Made by a program: the position numbers and the translations under genes
The notes under the pieces: generated by a model
Database searches by the model: none
The model's input: the letters and a program-made list of their open reading frames with translations, nothing else
What the model was told of the DNA's origin: nothing
Shown: piece after piece, positions 43,047 to 52,042 of the stretch
How the letters are laid out: each line of letters begins with the position of its first letter
Position numbering within the stretch: the stretch's first letter is position 1
DNA from: CAVZTX01 sp963778375
Lineage (GTDB): Bacteria > Chloroflexota > Ktedonobacteria > Ktedonobacterales > Ktedonobacteraceae
NCBI GenBank assembly: GCA_963778375.1
Contig: CAVZTX010000038.1
Span: 1-64,000 of the forward strand
Direction: 5' to 3'
Length of the DNA: 64,000 bases

Positions 43047-43975
43047 CACTCTTACAGGGCATTGTTCTTTTTATAGCCGCCATGCTTGGCGGCATCCTCA
43101 ACTCAGTAGCGGGCGGAGGCAGTTTTATCTCGTTCCCCGCCCTTATCTTTACAGGCGTACCACCCATCAACGCTAATGCAACCAATACCGTCGCATTATG
43201 GCCAGGCTCGGTCGCCAGCACCGGGGCATATCGCAAAGAAATTGCCTCTCAGAATCGTGTCATTATGCTCGTGCTGAGTGTAACCAGCCTCATTGGAGGG
43301 GTACTTGGTGCGATATTGCTCCTTAACACCTCGCAGGCAACCTTTGTGCGCTTAATTCCCTATCTCCTGTTGCTGGCAACCCTCCTCTTCACCTTTAGCG
43401 GCCCGATCATGACCCGGCTACGAGCACGCAAGCGTACAATTGATGACAAAGCTGCGAGTGACCCTCCGATGTCGAATAATGCAGTTCCTATCATGGTTTC
43501 CGGCAAAGATGACGTTTCCAAAGAGCAGGCCGCAACTTCCGCGAATGCCGTCTCTCCTCTCCCTGTAGATAAGGGCAGCGAACTGACTACCAAACCGAAA
43601 TTCATCCGGCCCTCATGGCTTGCACTCTCCGGTATAGCACTGCTTCAGCTCATCATTGCCACTTACGGTGGGTACTTCGGTGGCGGTATTGGCATTCTGA
43701 TGCTGGCATCACTGGGTCTGATGGGGATGGAGAATATTCACGAGATGAATGGCCTCAAAACATTCCTGACGAGCTTTATTAATGGCGTGGCCGTCATCGC
43801 CTTCGCAATTGCAGGCAAAGTCTACTGGCTGCAGGCAATCCTGATGGTTATAGGCGCGATTATAGGAGGATACGCTGGCGCTTACTATGCTCGTCAACTT
43901 GATCCACGACTGGTGCGAGTCTTTGTAATCCTGGTCGGCTTTGGCATGACCATTTACTTTTTCCTACGTCCATGA
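43043..43975 (+). CDS. TauE/SafE family membrane transporter
   Basis: 310 residues, ATG overlapping the amidohydrolase stop (ATGA). About eight membrane helices in two halves: GGILNSVAGGGSFISFPAL near the start and TYGGYFGGGIGILMLASLG in the second half are the TauE/SafE repeats. A polar cytoplasmic loop of about 60 residues (from ~130) separates them. The family exports sulfite, sulfonates or other organic anions. Coupling with the amidohydrolase suggests export of its product; inference only. Confidence 0.88.
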   Translation: MTLLQGIVLFIAAMLGGILNSVAGGGSFISFPALIFTGVPPINANATNTVALWPGSVASTGAYRKEIASQNRVIMLVLSVTSLIGGVLGAILLLNTSQATFVRLIPYLLLLATLLFTFSGPIMTRLRARKRTIDDKAASDPPMSNNAVPIMVSGKDDVSKEQAATSANAVSPLPVDKGSELTTKPKFIRPSWLALSGIALLQLIIATYGGYFGGGIGILMLASLGLMGMENIHEMNGLKTFLTSFINGVAVIAFAIAGKVYWLQAILMVIGAIIGGYAGAYYARQLDPRLVRVFVILVGFGMTIYFFLRP

Positions 43976-44155
43976 GCAAGCTCGAATCAATTTTGCGCAT
44001 CTCGTACAACGCCCTCACTGGGCAGTTATCCTTCGCTATCCCATCACAAAAGCTATCTGCAAAAAAGAGGTATGCAATGCGTAGACTCTATAGGGTGTAA
44101 ACTACACCGAATTTCGTGGTTGTTGTTCAGCATACACAGTGAAATGGAGGACATT

Positions 44156-44500
44156 ATGAGCGGCAGTGGTGAATGGACCTTGTATTATGATTGGGGTTGT
44201 TCAGGAAGCTATAGTACTGGCCTGATTGCAATGAGCAGCGATGGGACGTTCAGTTCGCCCCCGTACACCGGCAAGTGGTGGGAAAACGAGGGCAAGATTA
44301 TGTGGCGCTTCGATACTGCGCCAAATACCGTGTACAGCGGCGATCACGTTGATTTGGTAATGGCGGGCATCAGTTCTACGTTCGCTGGACTGAACGGCTG
44401 CTGGTATGCCATGTCTAGCGCTCTAGCTGGCCAGGAGAAACCATCAGTTGTCAGTGGGCACGAGGTTGATGTTGCAGGCAACCGAGCAGGCTCAGGTTAA
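44156..44500 (+). CDS. Small hypothetical protein
   Basis: 114 residues. TGGAGG lies five bases before the ATG at 44156; an earlier in-frame ATG at 44072 has no such site. The sequence (GEWTLYYDWGCSGSYSTG, GTFSSPPYTGKWWENEGKIM) is aromatic and glycine-rich with predicted beta strands, similar in style to small lipocalin-like or OB-like proteins with a GKWW pattern. No signal peptide. A strong terminator follows. Not recognised. Confidence 0.6.
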   Translation: MSGSGEWTLYYDWGCSGSYSTGLIAMSSDGTFSSPPYTGKWWENEGKIMWRFDTAPNTVYSGDHVDLVMAGISSTFAGLNGCWYAMSSALAGQEKPSVVSGHEVDVAGNRAGSG

Positions 44501-44547
44501 CTGCAATTGTGAGCTAGCTGCTCCCTTACTTCCACAATCTGCTTGAG

Positions 44548-44585
44548 AAGAGATCGGCGGGCCATCTTGACCCGCCGATCTCTTT
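44548..44585 (+). terminator. Strong Rho-independent terminator
   Basis: AAGAGATCGGCGGG pairs perfectly with CCCGCCGATCTCTT (14 bp, 9-nt loop) and is followed by TTTG. It ends the transcript of the gene at 44156. Confidence 0.85.
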
Positions 44586-44738
44586 GTAATTCGGCTGGGC
44601 GTCGCCTACTACACTGAGGATGGCGCATTCAATTTCTCCTTCGCATTTCATCTTCGTATCATTGGGCATTTTTCCCGCCTCAATCGTGTTATATTTAAAG
44701 GTGTATGAAAATATTATTTCTGGGGAACGGACTTTTAT

Positions 44739-46265
44739 ATGAAGCAACAAGAAACGAATGCATATCCTTCTGAATTACACAAAAATGCTGTTGAAACTGG
44801 CACCAATGTTATTTCTGCGGATAGCCGAATGCGAGATGACGGGCAGGAACGCGCTAACAAGTGGGCGGTGTTTGCCATACTCGCAGTTGGCATCTTTATG
44901 GCAACGCTTGATTCATCCATCGTCAATATAAGTTTACCCTCCATTGCAACCTATTTTGGCGTCCCTTTAAGCGGTGCTGTCGAATGGGTCATCATTATCT
45001 ATCTCGTCGTCATCGCAGGAGTGCTTTTGACGATTGGACGTTTAGCGGACATGATCGGTCGCAAGCCCATCTGGGCGGTTGGTCTGGCAATCTTCACTAT
45101 TGGTTCGGCCATCTCTGGCGCTTCCACTTCGCTCGCTATGTTGATCGCCGCACGCGGACTACAAGGCCTTGGTGGCGCACTAATTATGGCAATTAGCCCG
45201 GCGATGCTGACCAGCGCTTTTCCAGCGAGTGAGCGTGGGCGTGCGCTCGGCCTGAATGCTGTGATTGTCGCTCTTGGAGTGAGCGTTGGTCCAACGCTTG
45301 GTGGGATCATCACCGAGCACTTCACATGGCGCTGGATATTCTATGTTAATCTTCCACTTGGCATCATCGGTTTTATAGCGACCCTGCGTGTCTTGACCGA
45401 ACGGATGCGCCGTGGGCAGGAGGGTCGATTTGATCCGCTGGGTGCCATCTTTCTCGCCGTCGGCCTTGTAGCCTTGACTATGGGTCTTTCATTCGGCCAG
45501 GAATGGGGCTGGAACTCGCCTCTGCTCATTGGAACGCTTCTAGTGAGTGTCATCGCTTTAACGATCATGGTCATTGTGGAACATCGCGTTTCTCATCCGA
45601 TCATCGACTTTTCATTGCTGCGGCGCCGCGTCTTTCTCTCGGCCAATGTGAGTCTCATCTTGAGCTTCCTGGCTCTCTTTGCCGTCAGCTTTATGATGCC
45701 TTTTTACCTTGAGGAGTTGCGTGGCTTCTCCGTCGAACAGGCAGGACTACTTTTGACTCCGCTGCCCCTTACCATCGCTGTACTCGCGCCTTTTACCGGC
45801 TCGCTCGCGGACCGCTTTGGTACGCGCTGGCTAGCCGCAGGGGGATTGGCGCTCGCCTGCCTTGGCCTTTTCTTCATCAGTCAGCTCAATGCACAAAGTT
45901 CTATTTTGGATATTGTCTGGCGATTGGTAGTTATTGGCGCGGGCCAGGCTATGTTCCAGTCCCCGAATAACAGCGCGCTGATGGGTGCTGCTCCCCGTGG
46001 ACAGCAGGGAAGTGCGGCTGGTTTCTTAGCCACCGGACGCGTTGTTGGACAGAGCGTGAGTGTAGCCCTGGCAGGAGCAATCTTTGCTAGCCTTGGCGGC
46101 GCTACAGCAGGCGCTCTGCTTATATCGCATCACGTTGCACCTTCGCAAGTCAGTACATTGCAACAGACATTCGCAAACGGTTTCCACGTCGCATTTATCG
46201 TCTGTGCTTCAATCGCCGCGATTGGTGTGCTTACATCGCTCGTGCGGGGCAATGAGAAGGTATGA
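44739..46265 (+). CDS. MFS transporter, DHA2 (14-helix) drug exporter family
   Basis: 508 residues with about 14 hydrophobic helices. The signature motifs include LDSSIVNISLPSIATYFGV (helix 1), GRLADMIGRKPIWAVGL (motif A), RGLQGLGGALIMAISPAML and ALGVSVGPTLGGIITEHFTWRW (motif C region), typical of EmrB/QacA-type H+ antiporters. It probably exports a toxic compound. The stop overlaps the WYL regulator ATG by 4 bp, so the two are likely one unit, with the regulator controlling the pump. Confidence 0.92.
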   Translation: MKQQETNAYPSELHKNAVETGTNVISADSRMRDDGQERANKWAVFAILAVGIFMATLDSSIVNISLPSIATYFGVPLSGAVEWVIIIYLVVIAGVLLTIGRLADMIGRKPIWAVGLAIFTIGSAISGASTSLAMLIAARGLQGLGGALIMAISPAMLTSAFPASERGRALGLNAVIVALGVSVGPTLGGIITEHFTWRWIFYVNLPLGIIGFIATLRVLTERMRRGQEGRFDPLGAIFLAVGLVALTMGLSFGQEWGWNSPLLIGTLLVSVIALTIMVIVEHRVSHPIIDFSLLRRRVFLSANVSLILSFLALFAVSFMMPFYLEELRGFSVEQAGLLLTPLPLTIAVLAPFTGSLADRFGTRWLAAGGLALACLGLFFISQLNAQSSILDIVWRLVVIGAGQAMFQSPNNSALMGAAPRGQQGSAAGFLATGRVVGQSVSVALAGAIFASLGGATAGALLISHHVAPSQVSTLQQTFANGFHVAFIVCASIAAIGVLTSLVRGNEKV

Positions 46266-47032
46266 ATCGAACTGACCGTCTCCTGGCAATCGTGCTTGAA
46301 TTGCAGGGCAAGGGCAGGCAGCGCGCTGAAGACCTGGCCGAGACGTTCGAAACGAGCAAGCGCACCATCTATCGAGATATTCAGGCTCTCGGTCAGGCAG
46401 GTGTGCCGCTCGTCTCTGTACCAGGACGTGGCTATGCCCTGATGAAAGGCTATTTCTTACCCCCTTTGAGCTTCACTACCGATGAAGCAACCATGTTGCT
46501 GTTGGGCAGCGACTTTATGGCCCAGAATTTCGATGCACAATACCGTGCGGCTGCGCAATCGGCTAGCCGTAAGATTGAGGGCGTACTTCCTGAGAAACTG
46601 CGTGATGAGGTCCACTACCTCCAAGGCAGCATTCGTTTCATCTCAAGAGATACTTTAGAGCATTCTCCCAAAGCCGAGATGCTTCAGCAACTACGGCGAG
46701 CAATTATTGAAAGAACCACTGTACGCTTCCACTACCATGCACGCTATACGGAGGACGGAAAACCTGCACACACTACTCGCGAGGCTGACCCTTATGGCCT
46801 CATACACCTTCATGGAACCTGGAACCTGGTCGCTTATTGTCACCTGCGCCAGGACATACGAAACTTTCGGCTCGACCGCATGGATAACCTGGAATTACTT
46901 GCAAAGATATTCAGTCGTCCCGCCAACTTTGGAATGCAAGAACGACCTATCGAATCGCGTCCCATCCTCGTACGCGTTCTATTTGACAAAGACGTAGCAC
47001 GCTGGGTAGAAAATCCCCTTCTTACTTTGTGA
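46262..47032 (+). pseudogene. YafY-type HTH/WYL regulator, main part of a frameshifted gene
   Basis: 256 residues. N-terminal HTH_11 domain (LLAIVLELQGKGRQRAEDLA, TSKRTIYRDIQAL) and a WYL domain (about 140-220: VRFHYHARYTEDGKPAHTTR, DPYGLIHLHGTWNLVAYCHL, RNFRLDRMDNLE). The frame ends at WVENPLLTL in the C-terminal extension; the rest of this domain continues in the next frame as a fragment at 47029-47214. WYL proteins bind ligands and often regulate stress or export genes. Starts as ATGA overlap with the MFS gene. The short loss may be a real decay or a sequencing indel in 46990-47025. Confidence 0.8.
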
Positions 47033-47214
47033 CGAGCATCGAGGAAAATCTCGAAGGGCTGCTAGTAACGCTCCAAATACGGCAAGAGCGCGACATCCTT
47101 CAATGGCTCCTCGGTTGGGGACAGCACGTTCAAATCCTGGAACCCGAATCGCTGCGCAAGCGTTTAGTGGAAGAAGCCGAAGGAATATTACGCAATCATC
47201 AAAATCATTCATAG
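47029..47214 (+). pseudogene. C-terminal fragment of the WYL regulator
   Basis: 61 residues opening with a GTG that overlaps the previous stop (GTGA). Its content, LLVTLQIRQERDILQWLLGW, GQHVQILEPESLRKRL, is the conserved WCX C-terminal end of YafY-type regulators, in a different frame from the body. It should be translated as part of the 46262 gene; on its own it has no domain. Confidence 0.75.
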
Positions 47215-47298
47215 TTGCTGCCATGCCGTTGTCACTAGTATAGAGTATACTTGCAGCATAGAAGATACTGATCTCAATCCTAGCCAGGAGGTGACTCA

Positions 47299-47637
47299 AT
47301 GACAACGACCCTAAAAGACCAGAAAGCGATAACCGTTCCCGACACTACAAAGCACTCCATCCTAAAAGAATTCCAACAAATTCCAGGCGTTGGCAAAAGC
47401 ATTGCAAATGACCTGTGGAATCTTGGTTTCCGTTCAGTCCAGGACCTGAAAGATCGCGATCCCGAAGAATTGTACCTTCAGCTTTGTGCTCAACAGGGAA
47501 CGCATATCGATCGCTGCATGCTCTACGTGTTTCGCTGTGCCGTCTATTATGCATCCAACGACAGCTACGACGCGGAACTGCTGAAGTGGTGGAACTGGAA
47601 GGATAACGCCCGGCCAAATAAAGCGAGGGAAAATTAG
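47299..47637 (+). CDS. Helix-hairpin-helix protein of the Cdd1 (pathogenicity locus) family
   Basis: 112 residues with an AGGAGG site before the ATG. LKEFQQIPGVGKSIANDLWN and LGFRSVQDLKDRDPEELYLQ are an HhH DNA-binding fold; the following HIDRCMLYVFRCAVYYA and the WWNWKD end match the Cdd1 family (PF11731). The name comes from a Clostridium difficile locus and does not prove pathogenic role. It overlaps nothing; the ridA gene starts one base after its stop. Confidence 0.8.
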   Translation: MTTTLKDQKAITVPDTTKHSILKEFQQIPGVGKSIANDLWNLGFRSVQDLKDRDPEELYLQLCAQQGTHIDRCMLYVFRCAVYYASNDSYDAELLKWWNWKDNARPNKAREN

Positions 47638-47638
47638 C

Positions 47639-48029
47639 ATGCAAAGGCAAAATATCTCCTCAGGAGCACCCTGGGAGCCAATCGTTGGCTATTCCCGTGC
47701 TGTGCGAGTAGGGAACGTCATTCATGTGGCAGGCACAACTGCTACCGATGCAAATGGACAGGTCGTCGGCATCGGAGACTCATACGCACAAACAGTGCAA
47801 ATCCTCAAAAACATCGAAGCCGCTCTCGCCAAAGCTGGTGCCAGCCTGAAACGATGTTGTTCGCACTCGTATCTTCGTCACCAACATCGACGACTGGCAA
47901 ACCATCGGCAAGGCACACGGCGAATTCTTCAGTGCAATTCGCCCGGCAACCACCATGGTCGAAGTGAGCCGCCTGATTGCACCTGAGATGCTCGTGGAGA
48001 TCGAAGCCGAGGCGCTGATTAGCGAATAA
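47639..48029 (+). pseudogene. ridA: RidA-family protein, interrupted by a single-base frameshift
   Basis: The N-terminal 70 residues (MQRQNISSGAPWEPIVGYSR, VAGTTATDANGQVV, ILKNIEAALAKAGASL) are in one frame and the C-terminal half (DVVRTRIFVTNIDDWQ, RPATTMVEVSRLIAPE, VEIEAEALI) in another. Removing one A from the AAA at 47849-47851 gives SLNDVVRTRIF, the normal family sequence. RidA proteins hydrolyse reactive enamines/imines from amino acid metabolism. Intact otherwise, including the arginine in FVTNID-type region. Likely a recent mutation or a homopolymer error. Follows the Cdd1 gene with one base between. Confidence 0.85.
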
Positions 48030-48035
48030 AAGAGC

Positions 48036-49131
48036 TTACACAATCAGCATCGCATCGCCAAAACTAAAAAATCGATACTGCTCCCGAATTGCCTCCTGGT
48101 AAGCTTTCTCCATCAAGGCTTTGCTTGAAAACGCGCTCACCAAAAGCAGCAGCGTTGAACGCGGCAGGTGGAAATTGGTAATCATCCCGTCTACAACCTG
48201 AAAGCGATATCCCGGCGTGATGAACAGGCGTGTAGCACCCGAATAGGGTTTAATCTCGTCCATCATAAATACTCGCAACGCTTTCAAGCACACGCACTGC
48301 CGTCGTTCCCACCGCAATGATGCGTCCACCGGCGCGCTGCGTCTCGGAAATCAATTCGGCGGTAGGAGCATCCAGGTCAATCACCTCACTATGCATCTTA
48401 TGCTCACGAAAATCATCCACCTCAACCGGTCGGAACGTATCCAGTCCCACATGCAGTGTCACAAAACCGACTCGTACTCCCTGCCCTCGCAAATCCTCTA
48501 ATAGCTGCGGTGTAAAGTGCAATCCCGCCGTCGGCGCTGCCGCCGAACCGCTGATTCGGGCATAGACCGTCTGGTAGCGTTCCGGATCCTTCAGCGTCTC
48601 ATGAATATACGGCGGAAGCGGCATTCGCCCCAATCGTTCAATGAGCTCCCGTACCGTCGGCTGCCCGTCCTCCTTGTCCTCACTTTGACCAACAGAAAAC
48701 CTCACGATACGTCCCCCCGCCTCAGTACGTTCAAGAATTTCACCATGCAAGGAAGCTGCCTGTTTCTCACCATCCTCGTTGGAGGACGCTTCATCATCAA
48801 AGACAATCTGCATACCTTCACGCATACGGCGACCAGGGCGAACGAGAGCCTCCCAGCAATCCGGTCCGACATCAGGACGTTCAGCCAGCAGCAGTATTTC
48901 TACCGCTCCACCTGTTTCTGCCCGATGTCCAAAGAGTCGCGCAGGTAGCACGCGGCTCTGATTGGCGATTAGCAGATCACCTGGGCGCAAATACTCTCCG
49001 ATATCCCGAAAATGGCGATGCTCCAGCGTGCCAGATGCGCGATCAACAACTAACAATCGCGAGGCGTCGCGTGGTTCAATCGGCGTCTGAGCGATCAATT
49101 CCCTTGGCAAGTCGTAATCAAAATCGCTCAT
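48036..49131 (-). pseudogene. queA: tRNA-preQ1 ribosyltransferase-isomerase, frameshifted
   Basis: QueA converts preQ1 at the wobble position of certain tRNAs to epoxyqueuosine using SAM's ribose. Start ATG at 49131 gives the canonical MSDFDYDLPRELIAQTPIEP; GTG/ATG further upstream are alternatives. Frame 1 covers up to VRVLESVASIYDGRD (stop at 48250) and frame 2 resumes at DEIKPYSGATRLFITPGYRF, TNFHLPRSTLLLLVSAF and YRFFSFGDAMLI to 48036. One base shift in 48253-48300 is needed. All other motifs are intact and the length would be normal. RuvB is the preceding gene on this strand. Confidence 0.88.
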
Positions 49132-49227
49132 TTTATAGGAATAGAGCTTGTCGATACCCTCGTGTTGTCCAAAAATCCTTTCCTGATCCATTCCCCTCAC
49201 CGTTTATAGTAGGGGTAGGGCTTGCCC

Positions 49228-50268
49228 CTACCCTGTCGTCGTCCACAATCCCATTCCCGATCCATTCCCTTCACTCGGCAGCGTTAATCCCAGGTGTGCA
49301 TAGGCAAAGCGCGTAGCGATGCGACCGCGTGGCGTACGGGCAATGAAGCCAAGTTGCAGCAGGTATGGCTCATACACATCCTCAATTGTCTCCGGGTCTT
49401 CACTTGTGCTGGCGGCAAGCGTATCCAGTCCAACCGGCCCACCATCGAACTTCTGGATAATCGTGAGCAACAGGTTGCGGTCGGTCTGGTCAAGCCCGAT
49501 ATGGTCGATCTCCAGTCCATCCAGCGCTGCTTTTGCCACCTCCAGCGTAATTACTCCGTCGGCCCTTACCTGTGCATAGTCACGCACCCGCTTGAGTAAA
49601 CGGTTGACGATACGCGGAGTGCCACGAGCGCGTCCCGCAATTTCCTCGATGCCCGCCTCGTCCGCGGGTGCCTTGAGGATGCGTGCCGAGCGGATCAAAA
49701 TCTGCTTGAGGGCTGCGGGGTCATAGTATTCCATGCGATAGATAGCACCGAAGCGGTCACGCAGCGGCGCGGTCAGTGCGCCAACTCGCGTGGTAGCGCC
49801 AACAACCGTGAAAGGTGGCAGCGAAAGACGCAGCGCTCGTGCGCTTGGGCCTTTGCCAATCATCACATCCAGCGCGAAATCCTCCATCGCCGAATATAGC
49901 CGCTCCTCGACAGCGCGAGCGAGTCGGTGTATTTCGTCAATGAAAAGCACTTCGCCTGGTGCGAGCGCGGTAAGAATTGATGCCAGGTCCCCTGCATGCT
50001 CGATAGCCGGTCCCGAGGTGGTTTTCATGCTGACACCCATCTCAACGGCGATAATATTACAAAGGGTCGTCTTCCCCAGTCCTGGTGGTCCATACAAGAG
50101 CACATGATCGACCGACTCATTGCGGCGACGAGCAGCTTCCAATAAAATACTCAGGTTCTCTTTAATTTTCTCCTGCCCAATATATTCCGCGAGGCGGCGA
50201 GGGCGTAGACTTCCCTCAATAGCCTGTTCCTCCTCGCTCATCTTCGGCGAAACGAGCCGCTCAGTCAT
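49228..50268 (-). CDS. ruvB: Holliday junction branch migration DNA helicase RuvB
   Basis: 346 residues; CAGGAGTG precedes the ATG. Hexameric AAA+ motor that drives branch migration with RuvA. Walker A GPPGLGKTT (residues 60-68), Walker B LFIDEIHR, sensor region GATTRVGALTAPLRDRFG and the winged-helix C-terminus (LQLGFIARTPRGR) are complete. No ruvA or ruvC in the window. A promoter TCGACG-N17-TATAAT and an SOS-box-like site lie upstream, so damage induction is plausible. queA follows on the same strand. Confidence 0.97.
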   Translation of the reverse strand: MTERLVSPKMSEEEQAIEGSLRPRRLAEYIGQEKIKENLSILLEAARRRNESVDHVLLYGPPGLGKTTLCNIIAVEMGVSMKTTSGPAIEHAGDLASILTALAPGEVLFIDEIHRLARAVEERLYSAMEDFALDVMIGKGPSARALRLSLPPFTVVGATTRVGALTAPLRDRFGAIYRMEYYDPAALKQILIRSARILKAPADEAGIEEIAGRARGTPRIVNRLLKRVRDYAQVRADGVITLEVAKAALDGLEIDHIGLDQTDRNLLLTIIQKFDGGPVGLDTLAASTSEDPETIEDVYEPYLLQLGFIARTPRGRIATRFAYAHLGLTLPSEGNGSGMGLWTTTG

Positions 50269-50283
50269 GGTTCACTCCTGGCT

Positions 50284-50342
50284 GAAACTAGTGTTCTATA
50301 AAACCTTGCACCCATTATATCAGAGTTGGGCGAAGGCGTCGA
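50284..50342 (-). promoter_or_regulatory. ruvB promoter with SOS-box-like site
   Basis: On the minus strand: TCGACG (50342-50337), 17 bp, TATAAT (50319-50314), then GAACACTAGTTTC (50296-50284) near the start of transcription. The last fits the Gram-positive LexA core GAAC-N4-GTTY. ruvAB is SOS-controlled in Bacillus; control here is inferred. Confidence 0.5.
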
Positions 50343-50513
50343 TAGCAAAGATTTATAATGAATTCTTCGTCTTAAGGGGAAATGCGGAAACTGATAAATT
50401 TTGACAATCGGAAACAGCAATTTTGTACAGCAACCTTTTCCTTCATGCAATCGTGTAAATTGTATCTAAGAACAGCTTGTAGACGCATAAAGTACTCAGA
50501 AAGAGGTGCATGT

Positions 50514-50693
50514 ATGCCAGGGAAAAAGAAAGACAAACCTTTGAGCGGAGTAGGCCCAAAAGAAGAGCGCATGTACGAGCACATTAAGGACTCTGCCAAG
50601 AAAAGTGGTCGCTACGGTGATCGTGCCGAAGAAGTTGCTGCTCGCACAGTGATGAAACATCACAAAGAAGAGGATCACAAAAAGGGACAATAG
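50514..50693 (+). CDS. Small charged protein, ChaB/plasmid-stabilisation-like
   Basis: 59 residues; AAAGAGGT lies six bases before the ATG at 50514. Highly charged: KEERMYEHIKDSAKKSG, EEVAARTVMKHHKEED. Short proteins annotated as plasmid stabilisation or ChaB-like share the KxERMxEHI...EExAxRTV pattern. There is no plasmid context here; function unknown. A longer in-frame opening upstream has no ribosome-binding site. Confidence 0.6.
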   Translation: MPGKKKDKPLSGVGPKEERMYEHIKDSAKKSGRYGDRAEEVAARTVMKHHKEEDHKKGQ

Positions 50694-50700
50694 CGAACTC

Positions 50701-51351
50701 TCAATCGCGTGCCGCCTTCAACATAACCATCGGTATCAACACTCCACCCAAATCGCGCTTGTACGTTATCTGAAAACCGGCATCGACAATACTGCGCACC
50801 GTATCACGATTCCAATGACAATTGCCTGCGAAGAATTTCGTCGCAGGCACAAGTACATCCTGCACATGAGATGCAATTGCTCCTTGAGCACGCACATGTT
50901 CCACTAGTAGCAATGTCCCGCTCGGTTTGAGCACGCGTTTGATTTCACGTAGCCCTCGCTTTGGATCGGTGACGGAGCAGAAAACGAGCGTGGCAAGCAC
51001 GCTGTCAAATGTCTCATCGGCGAAGGGCAAGGCTTCTACCGGTGCTTGAGTTATTGTGATAGGTACTCGCGCTGTTGTCATACGCTCTCGCGCATAGCGC
51101 AGCATTGCTGTATCGGGTTCAATAGCTTCTACTCGTTCCACCTGCTCTGGCTCATAAAATGCGAAGTTCAGCCCATTGCCTGCTCCTATTTCAAGGACGA
51201 CGCCACGAGCCTGTCCAACAATCTCCTTGCGCAGAGGTTCCATAAAGTTGCGATCTGCTCCATTGCGTGAGAGCCTCTCATAATAAGCGGCAAAGAATTT
51301 GTGCGATGTAGTGCCCGGCTTCTTTTCCTCTGTAGGCGTGATTTGGTTCAT
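50701..51351 (-). CDS. Class I SAM-dependent methyltransferase (Methyltransf_11)
   Basis: 216 residues. SAM-binding GxGxG-type VLEIGAGNGLNFAFY (about residue 52), acidic motif II VEAIEPD, and the following LPFADETFDSVLATLVFCSV and EIKRVLKPSGTLLLVEH are those of UbiE/MenG-like small-molecule methyltransferases. Substrate unknown. The downstream end is 7 bp from the convergent small gene. A minus-strand TATAAT at 51412-51407 lies before it without a good -35. Confidence 0.87.
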   Translation of the reverse strand: MNQITPTEEKKPGTTSHKFFAAYYERLSRNGADRNFMEPLRKEIVGQARGVVLEIGAGNGLNFAFYEPEQVERVEAIEPDTAMLRYARERMTTARVPITITQAPVEALPFADETFDSVLATLVFCSVTDPKRGLREIKRVLKPSGTLLLVEHVRAQGAIASHVQDVLVPATKFFAGNCHWNRDTVRSIVDAGFQITYKRDLGGVLIPMVMLKAARD

Positions 51352-51513
51352 GGATTATTTGACCTCAGTTTCTCTGATTTGCTTCAGTTAGTATATGATA
51401 TGGATGATTATAGTGGTGCAATTGTGTGGCTTGTTTCTCGTATGCTACACTTCGTATGACGATAAAATGTCTGATAGAATCAAAATAGTCTAGATGGTAG
51501 GAGATGACTTAGT

Positions 51514-52038
51514 ATGCCGCGCATCCCACCTGTCGGTAATACCCCATTTCCCCTGGAAGAAGCACCAGGGGTTGGCAATATGTCTGATCTTTTTCGCACG
51601 ATGGCGCATCGTCCAGAACTGGCGAAGAACAGTATACAGTTGTTGGAAGCAAGCATGCGTGGCGGAACTGTCGATCCGGCATTGAAAGAGTTGTTGGCGG
51701 TGCGCGTCTCCCAGGTCAATCACTGCTTTTACTGAATGTCACAACATACTGCCTTGGCAAGGCAGCTAGGTGTAAGCGAGGCGCTGCTGGATGCCCTCTA
51801 TCATATTGACGAGCATCGTCATATGTTCAGTGCTCGTGAACTGGCAGCTCTGCGTTTCGCTGAGATTATGACAACCAGCGCTCGTGACGTGGATGAAGAT
51901 CTGTGGGATGAACTGCAAGCTCAATTTGATGATGGTGAGATTGTCGAGATTGCAACCGTAATTGGACTCTTCAATTTCTTCAACCGTTTCGCTGATGCGC
52001 TTCAAATTCTTCCACCTCCGAATACAATAAAGGAATAG
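51514..52038 (+). CDS. AhpD/carboxymuconolactone-decarboxylase family protein, candidate selenoprotein
   Basis: 174 residues if the in-frame TGA at 51733-51735 is read through. GGAG lies 10 bp before the ATG. The core active site of AhpD is ExxxxxxxxCxxCxxxH. Here it reads SQVNHCFY-TGA-MSQHTALARQLG: Cys71, TGA at 74, His78. Both sides are conserved family sequence in the same frame, so the only anomaly is TGA where Cys belongs; selenocysteine there gives CxxU. A hairpin CTGCCT-TGGCA-AGGCAG (51749-51765) follows, with its loop 19 nt after the TGA and G as second loop base, matching bacterial SECIS rules. AhpD proteins reduce peroxides. Alternatives: a nonsense mutation or two separate chains. 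Confidence 0.72.
51749..51765 (+). promoter_or_regulatory. SECIS-like hairpin downstream of the in-frame TGA
   Basis: CTGCCT (51749-51754) pairs with AGGCAG (51760-51765), loop TGGCA. Distance from TGA to loop is 19 nt; a G is at loop position 2. These meet the published minimal bacterial SECIS features. Six base pairs is a short stem. Confidence 0.5.
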
Positions 52039-52042
52039 AAAC

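Noticed and set aside
47030..47032. TGA in the WYL regulator as selenocysteine
   Set aside because: The conserved continuation is in another frame, so it is a frameshift, not recoding.
48517..48948. Plus-strand open frame of 143 codons
   Set aside because: Antisense to queA, which has full family motifs; no ribosome-binding site or domain.
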